This document shows, piece after piece, positions 49,910 to 59,072 of a stretch of DNA of 64,000 bases. How positions within the stretch are numbered: the stretch's first letter is position 1; each line of letters starts with the position of its first letter. A model generated the notes under the pieces. That model saw only the letters and a list, made by a program, of their open reading frames with translations. It was not told where the DNA came from and did not search any database. The DNA lies in the NCBI RefSeq assembly GCF_006715085.1, contig NZ_VFMM01000001.1, positions 3,348,001 to 3,412,000 on the forward strand, written 5' to 3'. Source of the DNA: Kribbella jejuensis. GTDB taxonomy: Bacteria > Actinomycetota > Actinomycetes > Propionibacteriales > Kribbellaceae. A program made the position numbers and the translations under genes.

Positions 49910-50557
49910 ATGGAGCTAGAGACCGAGGGACGAACGCCCCGGAAACGCCGCGCGATCCTGGCCGCGGCGACCGAGGTCTTCCTCCAGCACGGGTACCTGG
50001 GCGCGAGCATGGACGAGGTCGCCGCGAAGGCCGGCGTCTCCAAGCAGACCGTCTACAAGCAGTTCGAGAACAAGGAACGCCTGTTCGCGGAGATCGTCCT
50101 CGGCACCAGCGACCAGCTCCTGGACGGCCTCTTCCAGGCGTACGTCGAGACGCTCGAGGGCGCCGCCGACGCCCGGGAGGCGCTGCGCGCGCTGGCGCAT
50201 CGCCTGCTCCAGAGCCTGACCGCGGACAACGTGCTGCAGCTCCGGCGGCTGGTGATCGCCGAGGCGGATCGCTTTCCCGAGGTGTGCGGCGCCTGGTTCA
50301 CGAGTGGCTTCGAGAAGTCGCTCGAGTCGCTCGGTCAGGCGCTGACGAGACTCACCGATCGCGGTCTGCTGCGCAAGCTCGACGATCCGACGCTGGCGGC
50401 GTACCAGTTCGCCGGGCTGGTGATGTACAAACCGATGAATCGCGCGATGTTCGCCGGCACCCGGCAGCGCGCCGACAACAGCGAACTGCAGCAGCTGGCC
50501 GACCAGGCGGTCGACGTCTTCCTGGCCGCGTACGGGCTAGAGGGTGCCGCGCGTTGA
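49910..50557 (+). CDS. TetR family transcriptional regulator
   Basis: A 215-residue TetR protein with HTH VAAKAGVSKQTVYKQFENKE near residue 35, of the TetR_C_7/AefR-like kind (C-terminal FPEVCGAWFTSGFEKSLESL). ATG 49910 (ATG 49898 adds 4). Divergent from the hydrolase. Its last 21 bases overlap the converging LacI gene. Confidence 0.9.
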   Translation: MELETEGRTPRKRRAILAAATEVFLQHGYLGASMDEVAAKAGVSKQTVYKQFENKERLFAEIVLGTSDQLLDGLFQAYVETLEGAADAREALRALAHRLLQSLTADNVLQLRRLVIAEADRFPEVCGAWFTSGFEKSLESLGQALTRLTDRGLLRKLDDPTLAAYQFAGLVMYKPMNRAMFAGTRQRADNSELQQLADQAVDVFLAAYGLEGAAR

Positions 50558-51613
50558 CGTGCGCACGACCAGCTCCGGCGTGAACGTGACGCGTTGGTGT
50601 TCGTGGTCCGGGTTGGACGACTCGTCGAGCAGGAGTTCGGCGGCGGTCCGGCCGAGCAACTGGCGGGGCTGACGGACCGATGTCAACGGTACGGCGGCGG
50701 CCTCGGCGAACTCGATGTCGTCGTACCCGACGATGGCCAGATCCTCCGGAACGCGGAGGCCGAGGCTCACGCACTGTTGCAGCAATCCCAACGCCAGCAG
50801 GTCGTTGGCGCAGAACGCCGCGGTCGGCCGGCGGTCCGCCGGCAGCCCGGCAAGTCGTTGCCCAGCGCCCCTACCTTCGGCCACGGTGAGCGCACCGGTG
50901 GTCAGCTCGATCAGGTCCGTGATCGGTTTCCCGGCCGTCCGCAGCGCACGGCGAGCGCCGTCGCGCCGGTCGATCACCTGGCCGATCGTGTTCGGGCCGC
51001 CGACGTACGCGATCCGTTCGTGGCCGAGCTCGAGCAGATGCGAGATCGCCAGCTCACCGCCGAGTACGTCGTTCACCGCGACCGAGCAGTGCGTCGCGCC
51101 GTCGAGCGTGCGGTCCACGACGACCACCGGCGTACCACGCGAGGGCAGCTTGAGCAGGCGCGACGAGTTCTGGTCGATGGGCGTGATCAGGATGCCCTGG
51201 ACGCGTTGCTGCTCGAGCAGGTCCAGGTACGCCGCCTCGCGGTCGGCGTCCTCGCTGCTCGTACACAGGAACACCGACAACCCGGCTGCCTGCGCCGCCT
51301 CCTCGACGCCCTTCGCGACGTCGGTGAAGAACGGGTTGCCGGCGTCGAGCATCAGGTAGGCCAGGATCCGGCTCGACCCGGCGCGGAGCTGGCGGGCGGA
51401 CTCGTTGCGGACGAAGCCGAGCGAGGCCATCGCGGCCTCGACCTTCGCCCGCGTCATCGGGCTGACCACTTCAGGGCGGTTGAGCACGTTCGAGACGGTG
51501 CCGAGGGAGACACCGGCGGCCGCGGCCACCGCCTTCACGCCGGCCGCGTGCGGCTTCGGCGCGCGGCGGCGCCGGGTGCGCTCGGGCAGGGCTTCCGGGT
51601 CGTCCACGGACAC
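50537..51613 (-). CDS. LacI family regulator, probable rhamnose operon repressor
   Basis: A 358-residue repressor. HTH VKAVAAAAGVSLGTVSNVLN with hinge helix at residues 26-75, followed by a periplasmic-binding-like sugar domain (LMLDAGNPFFTDVAKGVEEA). It begins at a GTG 51613 with GGGAGGT 5 bases upstream. It is divergent from rhaM-rhaI-rhaD-rhaB and two LacI-like boxes lie between. It probably senses L-rhamnose or a catabolite. Confidence 0.88.
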   Translation of the reverse strand: MSVDDPEALPERTRRRRAPKPHAAGVKAVAAAAGVSLGTVSNVLNRPEVVSPMTRAKVEAAMASLGFVRNESARQLRAGSSRILAYLMLDAGNPFFTDVAKGVEEAAQAAGLSVFLCTSSEDADREAAYLDLLEQQRVQGILITPIDQNSSRLLKLPSRGTPVVVVDRTLDGATHCSVAVNDVLGGELAISHLLELGHERIAYVGGPNTIGQVIDRRDGARRALRTAGKPITDLIELTTGALTVAEGRGAGQRLAGLPADRRPTAAFCANDLLALGLLQQCVSLGLRVPEDLAIVGYDDIEFAEAAAVPLTSVRQPRQLLGRTAAELLLDESSNPDHEHQRVTFTPELVVRTSTRGTL

Positions 51614-51630
51614 CGCACCTCCCTGCGCAC

Positions 51631-51776
51631 TTGAAACGTGTTAGCTGCCGAAGAATACCCGGTTCCGACAAGACCGCCGCCGCACCGTGCCGGAATCGGT
51701 CGGCAAAGCTGGGCAGGCTCTTGACGCCGACCCGCGCCCCCACTTAGCGTCAAGGCACCTTCTTGAAACCTTTCAT
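51631..51776. promoter_or_regulatory. rha promoter with two LacI-type operators
   Basis: Operator-like sites are TTGAAACGTGTTAG (51631-51644), next to the regulator start, and TTGAAACCTTTCAT (51763-51776), with the perfect core TGAAA-CC-TTTCA, in front of rhaM. A promoter candidate TTGACG (51721-51726), 17 bases, TTAGCG (51744-51749) lies between; the second operator then falls just past the expected start of transcription. Confidence 0.6.
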
Positions 51777-51821
51777 CGACTGCAAAGTCCGCCCCATGTA
51801 GCTCCAGGTACAGGTGCCGCC

Positions 51822-52151
51822 GTGAATCGTTACTGCTTCTGCCTGCAGGTCCGGCCCGACCGGCTCGACGAGTACGTCGACCGGCACCGCAACGTCTGGC
51901 CGGACATGCGGGCTGCGCTGCGGGAGTCCGGCTGGCACAACTACTCGCTGTTCCTCCGCGACGACGGCCTGCTGATCGGGTACGTCGAGTCCGACGACTT
52001 GGAGGCGGCGCAGAAGGCGATGGCGGCCACCGAGGTGAACGCCCGCTGGCAGGCGCAGATGACGGAGTTCTTCACGGGTATCGACGGGCGGCCGCCGGAC
52101 GAGTCGTTCCTGCTGTTGCCCGAGATCTTCCACCTGACCGAAAAGGACTGA
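51822..52151 (+). CDS. rhaM: L-rhamnose mutarotase
   Basis: A 109-residue dimeric ferredoxin-like-fold enzyme that interconverts alpha and beta L-rhamnose so that the isomerase gets its proper anomer. The family pattern is seen in DEYVDRHRNVWPDM, then GWHNYSLFLRDDGLLIGYVE and FFTGIDGR. GTG 51822 gives the family start (NRYCFCLQV). First gene of the rha operon, 3 bases before rhaI. Confidence 0.9.
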   Translation: MNRYCFCLQVRPDRLDEYVDRHRNVWPDMRAALRESGWHNYSLFLRDDGLLIGYVESDDLEAAQKAMAATEVNARWQAQMTEFFTGIDGRPPDESFLLLPEIFHLTEKD

Positions 52152-52154
52152 ACC

Positions 52155-53318
52155 ATGACACCCGATGCCGCGAAGGTTGCGCTGAGCCGCCAGGAGATCG
52201 AGCTGCCCTCGTGGGCGTTCGGGAACTCCGGCACCCGGTTCAAGGTCTTCACCCAGCCTGGCGTACCGCGCTCGCCGGAGGAGAAGATCGCCGACGCGGC
52301 CGTGGTGCACTCCTACACCGGTGTCGCGCCGAGCGTCGCGCTGCACATCCCCTGGGACAAGGTCGAGGACTATGCGGCGCTGGCGGCGTACGCGAAGGAG
52401 CAGGGGGTCCGGCTCGGGGCGATCAACAGCAACGTCTTCCAGGACGACGACTACAAGCTCGGCAGCGTCACCAACCCGGACCCGGCGGTCCGGCGCAAGG
52501 CCACCGACCACCTGCTCGAGTGCGTCGACATCATGGACCAGACCGGGTCGCGGGACCTCAAGCTGTGGTTCTCCGACGGCACGAACTACCCGGGCCAGGA
52601 CGACATCCAGGACCGCCAGGAGCGGCTGGCCGAGGCGCTGCGGGAGGTGTACGACCGGCTCGGCGACGACCAGCGGATGCTGCTCGAGTACAAACTGTTC
52701 GAGCCGGCCTTCTACACCACCGACGTGCCGGACTGGGGTACGTCGTACGCGCACTGTCTCGAGCTGGGGCCGAAGGCAACGGTCTGTATCGACACCGGCC
52801 ACCACGCGCCGGGGACCAACATCGAGTTCATCGTGGCGTTCCTGCTGCGGACGAAGAAGCTCGGCGCGTTCGACTTCAACAGCCGGTTCTACGCCGACGA
52901 CGACCTGATGGTCGGAGCGGCCGACCCGTTCCAGCTGTTCCGGATCATGAACGAGATCGTCCGCGGCGACGCCCTCGACCCGGACGCCGGGATCGCGTTC
53001 ATGCTCGACCAGTGCCACAACATCGAGGAGAAGATCCCCGCGATCATCCGCTCGGTGATGAACGTCCAGGAGGCCACCGCGAAGGCGCTGCTGGTGGACC
53101 GCGACACACTGCGCGCCGCCCAGCAGTCCGGTGACGTGCTCGGCGCCAACGCGGCGCTGATGGACGCGTACAACACCGACGTCCGCCCGCTGCTCGCCGA
53201 ACTGCGCGAGTCGCAGGGTCTCGACCCGGACCCGATCGCCGCGTACAAGCGCAGCGGGTACTTCGACCAGATCAGCAAGGACCGCGCCGACGGTCAGCAA
53301 GCCGGATGGGGAGCATAA
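52155..53318 (+). CDS. rhaI: L-rhamnose isomerase
   Basis: Converts L-rhamnose to L-rhamnulose. The 387-residue TIM-barrel protein is of the RhaI (Pseudomonas stutzeri/Gram-positive) kind rather than E. coli RhaA. Metal-site stretches include LKLWFSDGTNYPGQDD, LLEYKLFEPAFY, DTGHHAPGTNIEF and FDFNSRFYADDDLM. The stop is immediately followed by the rhaD GTG. ATG 52155 is 3 bases after rhaM. Confidence 0.93.
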   Translation: MTPDAAKVALSRQEIELPSWAFGNSGTRFKVFTQPGVPRSPEEKIADAAVVHSYTGVAPSVALHIPWDKVEDYAALAAYAKEQGVRLGAINSNVFQDDDYKLGSVTNPDPAVRRKATDHLLECVDIMDQTGSRDLKLWFSDGTNYPGQDDIQDRQERLAEALREVYDRLGDDQRMLLEYKLFEPAFYTTDVPDWGTSYAHCLELGPKATVCIDTGHHAPGTNIEFIVAFLLRTKKLGAFDFNSRFYADDDLMVGAADPFQLFRIMNEIVRGDALDPDAGIAFMLDQCHNIEEKIPAIIRSVMNVQEATAKALLVDRDTLRAAQQSGDVLGANAALMDAYNTDVRPLLAELRESQGLDPDPIAAYKRSGYFDQISKDRADGQQAGWGA

Positions 53319-55352
53319 GTGAGCGACACGTCAGCCGAGCTCGTTGCGCGTAGCAACCGACTGGGTGCCGATCCACGCAACACCAACTACGCCGGTGGCA
53401 ACACGTCGGCGAAGGGTACCGAGACCGACCCTGTCACCCAGCAGCCCGTCGACCTGCTCTGGGTGAAGGGATCCGGCGGCGACCTGGGAACCCTTACGGA
53501 CAAGGGCCTTGCGGTACTGCGGCTCGACCGGTTGAACGCCCTGGTCGACAGCTACCCGGGCGTGGACCGTGAGGACGAGATGGTCGCCGCGTTCGACTAC
53601 TGCCTGCATGGCAAGGGTGGTGCAGCGCCGTCGATCGACACCGCGATGCACGGGCTGGTCGACGCACCGCACGTCGACCACCTGCACCCGGACTCCGGGA
53701 TCGCGCTCGCGACCGCGGCGGACGGTGAGAAGCTGACGGCCGAATGCTTCGGCGACCGGGTGGTCTGGGTGCCGTGGCGGCGGCCCGGGTTCCAGCTCGG
53801 GCTGGACATCGCGGCCGTCAAGCGCGAGAACCCCCAGGCGATCGGCTGCATCCTCGGCGGCCACGGCATCACCGCGTGGGGCACGACCTCGGAGGAGTGC
53901 GAGGCGAACTCCCTCGACATCATCCGGACCGCGGAACGCTTCCTCGCCGAGCGTGGAAAGCCCGAGCCGTTCGGTCCTGTCGTCGCCGGCTTCGAGGCGC
54001 TCCCCGTGGCCGAGCGGCGTGCGCGGGCGGCCGCGCTGGCACCGGTGATCCGCGGCTTGGCGTCGACCGACAAGCCGCAGGTCGGCCACTTCAACGACTC
54101 CGACGTCGTACTCGAGTTCACCGCCCGCGAGAAGCTGGCTGAACTGGCTGCGCTCGGCACCTCCTGCCCGGACCACTTTCTGCGGACCAAGGTCCGCCCG
54201 TTGGTCCTGGACCTGCCGGCCTCTGCTCCGGTGGAAGACGCCGTCGCCCGGCTCAAGGAACTGCACGCCGCCTACCGCGAGGACTATGTGGCGTACTACA
54301 ACCGGCATGCTGAGGCGGACAGTCCAGCGATGCGCGGGGCGGATCCGGCGATCGTGCTGGTACCCGGTGTCGGGATGTTCTCGTTCGGGAAGGACAAGCA
54401 GACCGCGCGGGTGGCGGGCGAGTTCTACGTCAACGCGATCAACGTGATGCGCGGCGCCGAGGCGGTGTCGTCGTACGCGCCGATCGACGAGCGGGAGAAG
54501 TTCCGGATCGAGTACTGGGCGCTCGAAGAGGCGAAGCTGCAGCGGATGCCGAAGCCGAAGCCGCTGGCGACCCGGGTCGCGTTCGTGACCGGCGGCGGCT
54601 CGGGGATCGGCAAGGCGGTCGCGCAGCGGCTCGCGGCCGAGGGCGCGTGCGTCGTTGTCGCGGACCTGGACCTGGCGGCGGCCGAGGCCGTCGCCAAGGA
54701 GATCGGTGTCACTGACGTGGCCGTTGCCGTGGGCGCCGATGTGTCCTCGGCGGAGGCGGTGGAGGCCGCGTTGCGGGAGGCCGTACTGGCGTTCGGTGGC
54801 GTCGACCTGATCGTCAACAACGCCGGACTGTCGATCTCCAAGTCGTTGCTGGAGACAACGGAACGCGACTGGGACCTGCAGCACGACGTGATGGCGAAGG
54901 GATCGTTCCTGGTGTCGCGCGCCGCCGCGAAGGTGCTGATCGACCAGGGGATGGGCGGCGACATCGTCTACATCTCCAGCAAGAACTCGGTGTTCGCGGG
55001 TCCGAACAACGTCGCGTACGGCGCCGCGAAGGCCGACCAGGCACACCAGGTCCGGCTGCTCGCGGCCGAGCTCGGCGAGTACGGGATCCGGGTCAACGGT
55101 GTGAACCCGGACGGCGTCGTCCGCGGCTCCGGGATCTTCGCTGGCGGCTGGGGCGCCAAGCGGGCCGCGGTGTACGGCGTACCGGAGGAGGAGCTCGGTG
55201 CGTACTACGCGCAGCGGACGCTGCTCAAGCGCGAGGTGCTGCCGGAGAACGTCGCGGCCGCTGTGTTCGCGCTGACCGGGGGAGACCTCACGCACACGAC
55301 CGGTCTGCACGTGCCCGTCGACGCCGGCGTGGCTGCCGCGTTCCTGCGTTAG
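53319..55352 (+). CDS. rhaD: Bifunctional rhamnulose-1-phosphate aldolase/alcohol dehydrogenase
   Basis: A 677-residue fusion. The N-terminal class II aldolase part has zinc ligands in APHVDHLHPDS and the GGNTSAKG loop; it splits rhamnulose-1-phosphate to DHAP and L-lactaldehyde. From about residue 422 an SDR domain begins (VAFVTGGGSGIGKAVAQRL; catalytic Tyr-x3-Lys in YGAAKADQ), which oxidises or reduces the lactaldehyde, so the toxic aldehyde can be passed on within one protein. This type is common in Actinobacteria. GTG start right at the rhaI stop. Confidence 0.93.
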   Translation: MSDTSAELVARSNRLGADPRNTNYAGGNTSAKGTETDPVTQQPVDLLWVKGSGGDLGTLTDKGLAVLRLDRLNALVDSYPGVDREDEMVAAFDYCLHGKGGAAPSIDTAMHGLVDAPHVDHLHPDSGIALATAADGEKLTAECFGDRVVWVPWRRPGFQLGLDIAAVKRENPQAIGCILGGHGITAWGTTSEECEANSLDIIRTAERFLAERGKPEPFGPVVAGFEALPVAERRARAAALAPVIRGLASTDKPQVGHFNDSDVVLEFTAREKLAELAALGTSCPDHFLRTKVRPLVLDLPASAPVEDAVARLKELHAAYREDYVAYYNRHAEADSPAMRGADPAIVLVPGVGMFSFGKDKQTARVAGEFYVNAINVMRGAEAVSSYAPIDEREKFRIEYWALEEAKLQRMPKPKPLATRVAFVTGGGSGIGKAVAQRLAAEGACVVVADLDLAAAEAVAKEIGVTDVAVAVGADVSSAEAVEAALREAVLAFGGVDLIVNNAGLSISKSLLETTERDWDLQHDVMAKGSFLVSRAAAKVLIDQGMGGDIVYISSKNSVFAGPNNVAYGAAKADQAHQVRLLAAELGEYGIRVNGVNPDGVVRGSGIFAGGWGAKRAAVYGVPEEELGAYYAQRTLLKREVLPENVAAAVFALTGGDLTHTTGLHVPVDAGVAAAFLR

Positions 55353-55360
55353 GTGTCCTC

Positions 55361-56782
55361 GTGAAACGTGTAGCAGCAGTGGATCTGGGCGCGTCGAGCG
55401 GTCGGGTGATGCTCGGCGAGGTCGGCCCGGGTCTACTGCGGTTGCGCGAGGTACACCGGTTCTGGAACGGCCCGGTGCGTCTGCACGGCACGCTGCACTG
55501 GGACATCCTGCATCTGTACCGCTCGACCCTCGACGGCCTGCGCCTCGCCGGACCACTCGACAGCATCGGCATCGACTCCTGGGCCGTCGACTACGGTCTG
55601 CTCGACGCGACCGGCCGCCTGCTCGGCAACCCCATCCACTACCGCGACTCCCGCACCGACGGCGTGATGGAGCAGGTTCTCGCACAGGTCCCGGCGGCCG
55701 ACCTGTACTCCACCACCGGCCTGCAACAACTCCCTTTCAACACCATCTACCAGTTGGTGGCCGGAGGCGTACCGGATCAGGCTGCGACATTCCTGATGAT
55801 CCCGGATCTGTTGGCCTACTGGCTGACGGGCGAGGTCGGGGTGGAGCGGACGAACGCATCTACCACCCAGCTGTACGACGTGCTGGCCCGGGACTGGAGT
55901 GACGAGCTGATCTCGCGGGTGGGACTTCCCCGGCGGATCTTTCCCGCGTTGCGTGAGCCGGGGGATGTGATCGGTCGGGTGCTGCCGGACGAGACTGGGT
56001 TGGCGCCTGGGATTCCGGTGATTGCGGTGGGGTCGCATGACACGGCATCTGCTGTGGTTGCGGTGCCGGCGAGTGAGGAACGGTTTGCGTACATCTCATC
56101 GGGGACCTGGTCGTTGGTGGGACTCGAGCTCGACCGGCCCGTGCTGACCGACGAGGCGCGGGAGGCGAACTTCACCAACGAAGGTGGCGTCGACGGACGG
56201 ATCCGGTTCCTGCGGAACGTGATGGGATTGTGGATTCTGCAGGAATGCCAACGGAGCTGGGGTGACGACCTCGACGACCTGCTCCGCGCGGCCGCCGACG
56301 CCCCGCCGTTCGCCGTACTGATCGACCCCGACGCGCCCGAATTCCTTGCCCCCGGCAACATGCCGGCCCGGATCGACGAGCACTGCCGGAAGACCGGGCA
56401 GGAACCACCACAGAGCCGCGGCGCCGCGGTGCGCTGCATCCTGGAGAGTCTCGCGCTCGCGTACCGGCGTACGCTCCGCGCCGCGCAGACGACCGCCGCC
56501 CGGGACGTCGACGTACTGCACGTCATCGGTGGCGGATCACAGAACGAGCTGCTGTGCCAGCTGACCGCCGACGCGTGCGGCGTACCGGTGCTCGCCGGGC
56601 CGGTCGAGGCGTCCGCGCTCGGCAACGTACTCGTCCAGGCTCGCGCGCTCGGCGAGCCCTTCCCGGGCCTGGACGCGATGCGCGCCCTGGTCCGGTCCAC
56701 CCATTCTCTGCGGCGCTACGACCCGCAGGGCAAACCGGCCGACTGGGACGCCGCCGAGTCCCGGCTCTTCGGAACCAGGTGA
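55361..56782 (+). CDS. rhaB: Rhamnulokinase
   Basis: Phosphorylates L-rhamnulose with ATP. A 473-residue FGGY-family kinase with the phosphate-1 loop AVDLGASSGRVMLGEV, IDSWAVDYGLLD, ISSGTWSLVGLEL, and the adenosine-binding IGGGSQNELLCQLTAD. Start is GTG 55361, 8 bases after rhaD. Last enzyme of the operon. No rhamnose transporter is present nearby, so uptake genes must be elsewhere. Confidence 0.93.
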   Translation: MKRVAAVDLGASSGRVMLGEVGPGLLRLREVHRFWNGPVRLHGTLHWDILHLYRSTLDGLRLAGPLDSIGIDSWAVDYGLLDATGRLLGNPIHYRDSRTDGVMEQVLAQVPAADLYSTTGLQQLPFNTIYQLVAGGVPDQAATFLMIPDLLAYWLTGEVGVERTNASTTQLYDVLARDWSDELISRVGLPRRIFPALREPGDVIGRVLPDETGLAPGIPVIAVGSHDTASAVVAVPASEERFAYISSGTWSLVGLELDRPVLTDEAREANFTNEGGVDGRIRFLRNVMGLWILQECQRSWGDDLDDLLRAAADAPPFAVLIDPDAPEFLAPGNMPARIDEHCRKTGQEPPQSRGAAVRCILESLALAYRRTLRAAQTTAARDVDVLHVIGGGSQNELLCQLTADACGVPVLAGPVEASALGNVLVQARALGEPFPGLDAMRALVRSTHSLRRYDPQGKPADWDAAESRLFGTR

Positions 56783-56787
56783 TCAGC

Positions 56788-57030
56788 ATGACCGCCCTCC
56801 CCCAGGAACTCCGACCGCTGCCGCGCCGGGTGCCGCCGCGTGAGATCAGCCATGACGATCTGCAACTGCTCCGCCTGCTCGCCACCGGTCTGCCGGTCGA
56901 CGGGGTCGCCCGGCGCTTGGACCTGTCCGAGCGGACCGTACGTCGCCGGACCCGGCTGATCTGTGACCGGCTGGGCTTCAGCACCGCGATCGAAGCGATC
57001 GTTTGGGCCGCGCGGCGCGGTCTGGTCTGA
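56788..57030 (+). CDS. Small LuxR/GerE-type HTH protein (80 aa)
   Basis: An 80-residue protein formed almost only of a GerE-like helix-turn-helix: LQLLRLLATGLPVDGVARRL, LSERTVRRRTRLICDRLGF, AIEAIVWAARRGLV. It lacks a receiver or sensor domain. A GTG at 56779 overlaps the rhaB stop and could be used. It follows rhaB by 5 bases and may be co-transcribed. Partner genes unknown. Confidence 0.75.
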   Translation: MTALPQELRPLPRRVPPREISHDDLQLLRLLATGLPVDGVARRLDLSERTVRRRTRLICDRLGFSTAIEAIVWAARRGLV

Positions 57031-57098
57031 AGCACGCGACGTTAGGCGGCGGCGACCCCGGGTACCGGTGGTTCTGATCATCGAGCGGAGGAGTAGCG

Positions 57099-57572
57099 AT
57101 GAGCGGAATGACCATTGTCTGGATCGTCGTCGCCGTGGCCGTACTGGTCATCCTGGTCGCGCTGGTGGCCGGAGCGACGTCGCGTCGGTCCCAACGCCGC
57201 CGCGAGCAGGAGGCGTACGACCACGAGGAGCAGGCCCGCGAGAGCGCGGCACACGCGGAGAAGCAGCAAGCGATCGCCGACGAGGTGGACGCCCGGGCGC
57301 GCAAGGCGCAGGCGATCGCCGACGAGAAGGCCGCTGAGGCACGTCGGCTCGCTGCCGGCGCGACCGAACGCCGCGACGCCGCCGACGAGGCCCGCGCCAT
57401 GTCCGAGGAACACCGCAGCCAGGCCCAGAACCTGTGGCCGGACGGTTCCGAGAACCGCGACGCCGAACCGGCCGACTCACAGTGGGACGGCGGTACGCAA
57501 CCCCAGAACACGCAGTGGGACGACGGAACGCATCCGCACGACCCACGCAACCCCAAGCACACCAAGCACTAG
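57099..57572 (+). CDS. Membrane-anchored coiled-coil hypothetical protein
   Basis: A 157-residue protein with one N-terminal membrane helix (IVWIVVAVAVLVILVALVAG) and a long Ala/Glu/Arg/Lys coiled coil (about residues 33-112), then a polar tail with QWDGGTQ and QWDDGTH repeats and a His/Lys-rich end. Low complexity prevents family assignment. GGAGGAG precedes the ATG. Its stop overlaps ilvA's stop by 4 bases, converging. Confidence 0.75.
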   Translation: MSGMTIVWIVVAVAVLVILVALVAGATSRRSQRRREQEAYDHEEQARESAAHAEKQQAIADEVDARARKAQAIADEKAAEARRLAAGATERRDAADEARAMSEEHRSQAQNLWPDGSENRDAEPADSQWDGGTQPQNTQWDDGTHPHDPRNPKHTKH

Positions 57573-58840
57573 ATCAGGTACCTGAACTCCGGCGAGTTCG
57601 GGTTGATGCGCTCGATGTCCAGCGGCGCGGCCTCCATCCGGGTGAGCAACCCGGGGAGGTCGTCGCGGCTGCTGATCTCGATGCCGACGAGTGCGACGCC
57701 GGTCTCCCGGTTGTTGCGCTTCACGTACTCGAACAGTGCGATGTCGTCGTCCGGCCCGAGCGCGTCGTCGAGGAACGTCCGCAGCGCGCCGGGCTCCTGC
57801 GGAAACGTCACCAGGAAATAGTGCTTCAGCCCTTCGTACACCAGCGATCGCTCGAGGATCTCGCCGTACCGGCTCACATCGTTGTTCCCGCCGGACAGCA
57901 GACATACAACGGTTTCACCGGGCCGTACGTCGAGGCCGTTGCCCAGGGCACTTGTCGACAAAGCCCCTGCCGGCTCGGCGATCAGCCCGTCGGTCTGGTA
58001 CAGCGCGAGCATCTCCGAGCAGACAAGCCCTTCAGGTACGGACATCAGCTCGACGCCGGCCTGCTGTACGAGTGGGAGCGTTACGTCACCGACCCGTCGT
58101 ACGGCGGCACCGTCCACGAAACTGTCCAAGTGCGGCAACGTCACCGGAGCGCCCGCCTCGACCGCCGCCGCCATACTCGCGGCACCAGCAGGCTCGACCC
58201 CGACGATCCGTACGCCGGGATGCCGTTCCTTGATCCACGTTGCGACCCCTGCAACGAGACCGCCACCGCCGACCGGCACCACGAGTACGTCGGGCGCGTG
58301 GCCGAGCTGCTCGACCAGCTCGACGGCCACGGTCCCTTGCCCCGCAACGGTTCTCGGGTCGTCGAACGCCGGCACCATCGTCGCGCCGCTCGCGGCACCT
58401 GCGGCGAGGGCGGCGGCGGCCGCGTCGTCGTACGTGTCACCGGTGACGATCACCTCGATCTGCTTGCCGCCGAGCGCCGCGATGCGGTCCCGTTTCTGCC
58501 GCGGCGTGGTCCGCGGAACGAACACCTTGCCCTGGACACCGAGAATGTGGCACGAATACGCCAGCCCCTGGCCATGGTTGCCAGCACTTGCGCAGACGAC
58601 GCCGGCCGCTTTCGCCGCGTCGTCGAGCTGGGCGATCAGGTTGTAGGCGCCGCGAAGCTTGTAGGAACGGCCGATCTGGAGGTCCTCGCGCTTCAGCCAG
58701 ACCTCGGCGCCGGTGCGCTCGGACAGGCGGAGATTGCGCTGCAACGGGGTCCGGACGGCGACGCCGTCCAAGCGCTTGATCGCGGCCTCGATCGCGTCGG
58801 CGTCAACCGTCGATCGAGCGACTGAACTGCTGCCGTGCAT
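57569..58840 (-). CDS. ilvA: Threonine ammonia-lyase (catabolic/biosynthetic type)
   Basis: PLP enzyme that turns threonine into 2-oxobutanoate and ammonia, feeding isoleucine synthesis. A 423-residue protein: PLP Lys in IGRSYKLRGAYN, phosphate-binding VVPVGGGGLVAGV, Ser-x-Asn in SAGNHGQGLAYS and a single ACT-like C-terminal domain (YFLVTFPQEPGALRTFL) for feedback. ATG 58840 has GGAAGGA upstream. A palindrome lies close in front. Confidence 0.92.
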   Translation of the reverse strand: MHGSSSVARSTVDADAIEAAIKRLDGVAVRTPLQRNLRLSERTGAEVWLKREDLQIGRSYKLRGAYNLIAQLDDAAKAAGVVCASAGNHGQGLAYSCHILGVQGKVFVPRTTPRQKRDRIAALGGKQIEVIVTGDTYDDAAAAALAAGAASGATMVPAFDDPRTVAGQGTVAVELVEQLGHAPDVLVVPVGGGGLVAGVATWIKERHPGVRIVGVEPAGAASMAAAVEAGAPVTLPHLDSFVDGAAVRRVGDVTLPLVQQAGVELMSVPEGLVCSEMLALYQTDGLIAEPAGALSTSALGNGLDVRPGETVVCLLSGGNNDVSRYGEILERSLVYEGLKHYFLVTFPQEPGALRTFLDDALGPDDDIALFEYVKRNNRETGVALVGIEISSRDDLPGLLTRMEAAPLDIERINPNSPEFRYLI

Positions 58841-58852
58841 GGTGTTCCTTCC

Positions 58853-58866
58853 CGTGCATTTGCACG
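58853..58866. promoter_or_regulatory. Palindrome in the ilvA leader
   Basis: CGTGCATTTGCACG is a perfect 6-2-6 palindrome 13 bases before the ilvA start, overlapping the place of its ribosome site. It may be an operator or an RNA hairpin that hides the start. Which protein binds cannot be seen. Confidence 0.35.
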
Positions 58867-59072
58867 ATCTTCGCCGATTCGCTCGCTGCACAAGACGATC
58901 CACGTCCAGAGTCCGGACCGCAGGATTCCTTTTGCGTTTCAGACTCTTGCACCATGCGTGAAACGGCTCTTCACTGGGCAGTCTAGTTTTCATACGCTCA
59001 CTCGGTGTAACGACCAGGGTCCTGGTCGGGATGAGCCGGGTAAAGCCGGTCAGTGAGGACTGGAGGGCACAG

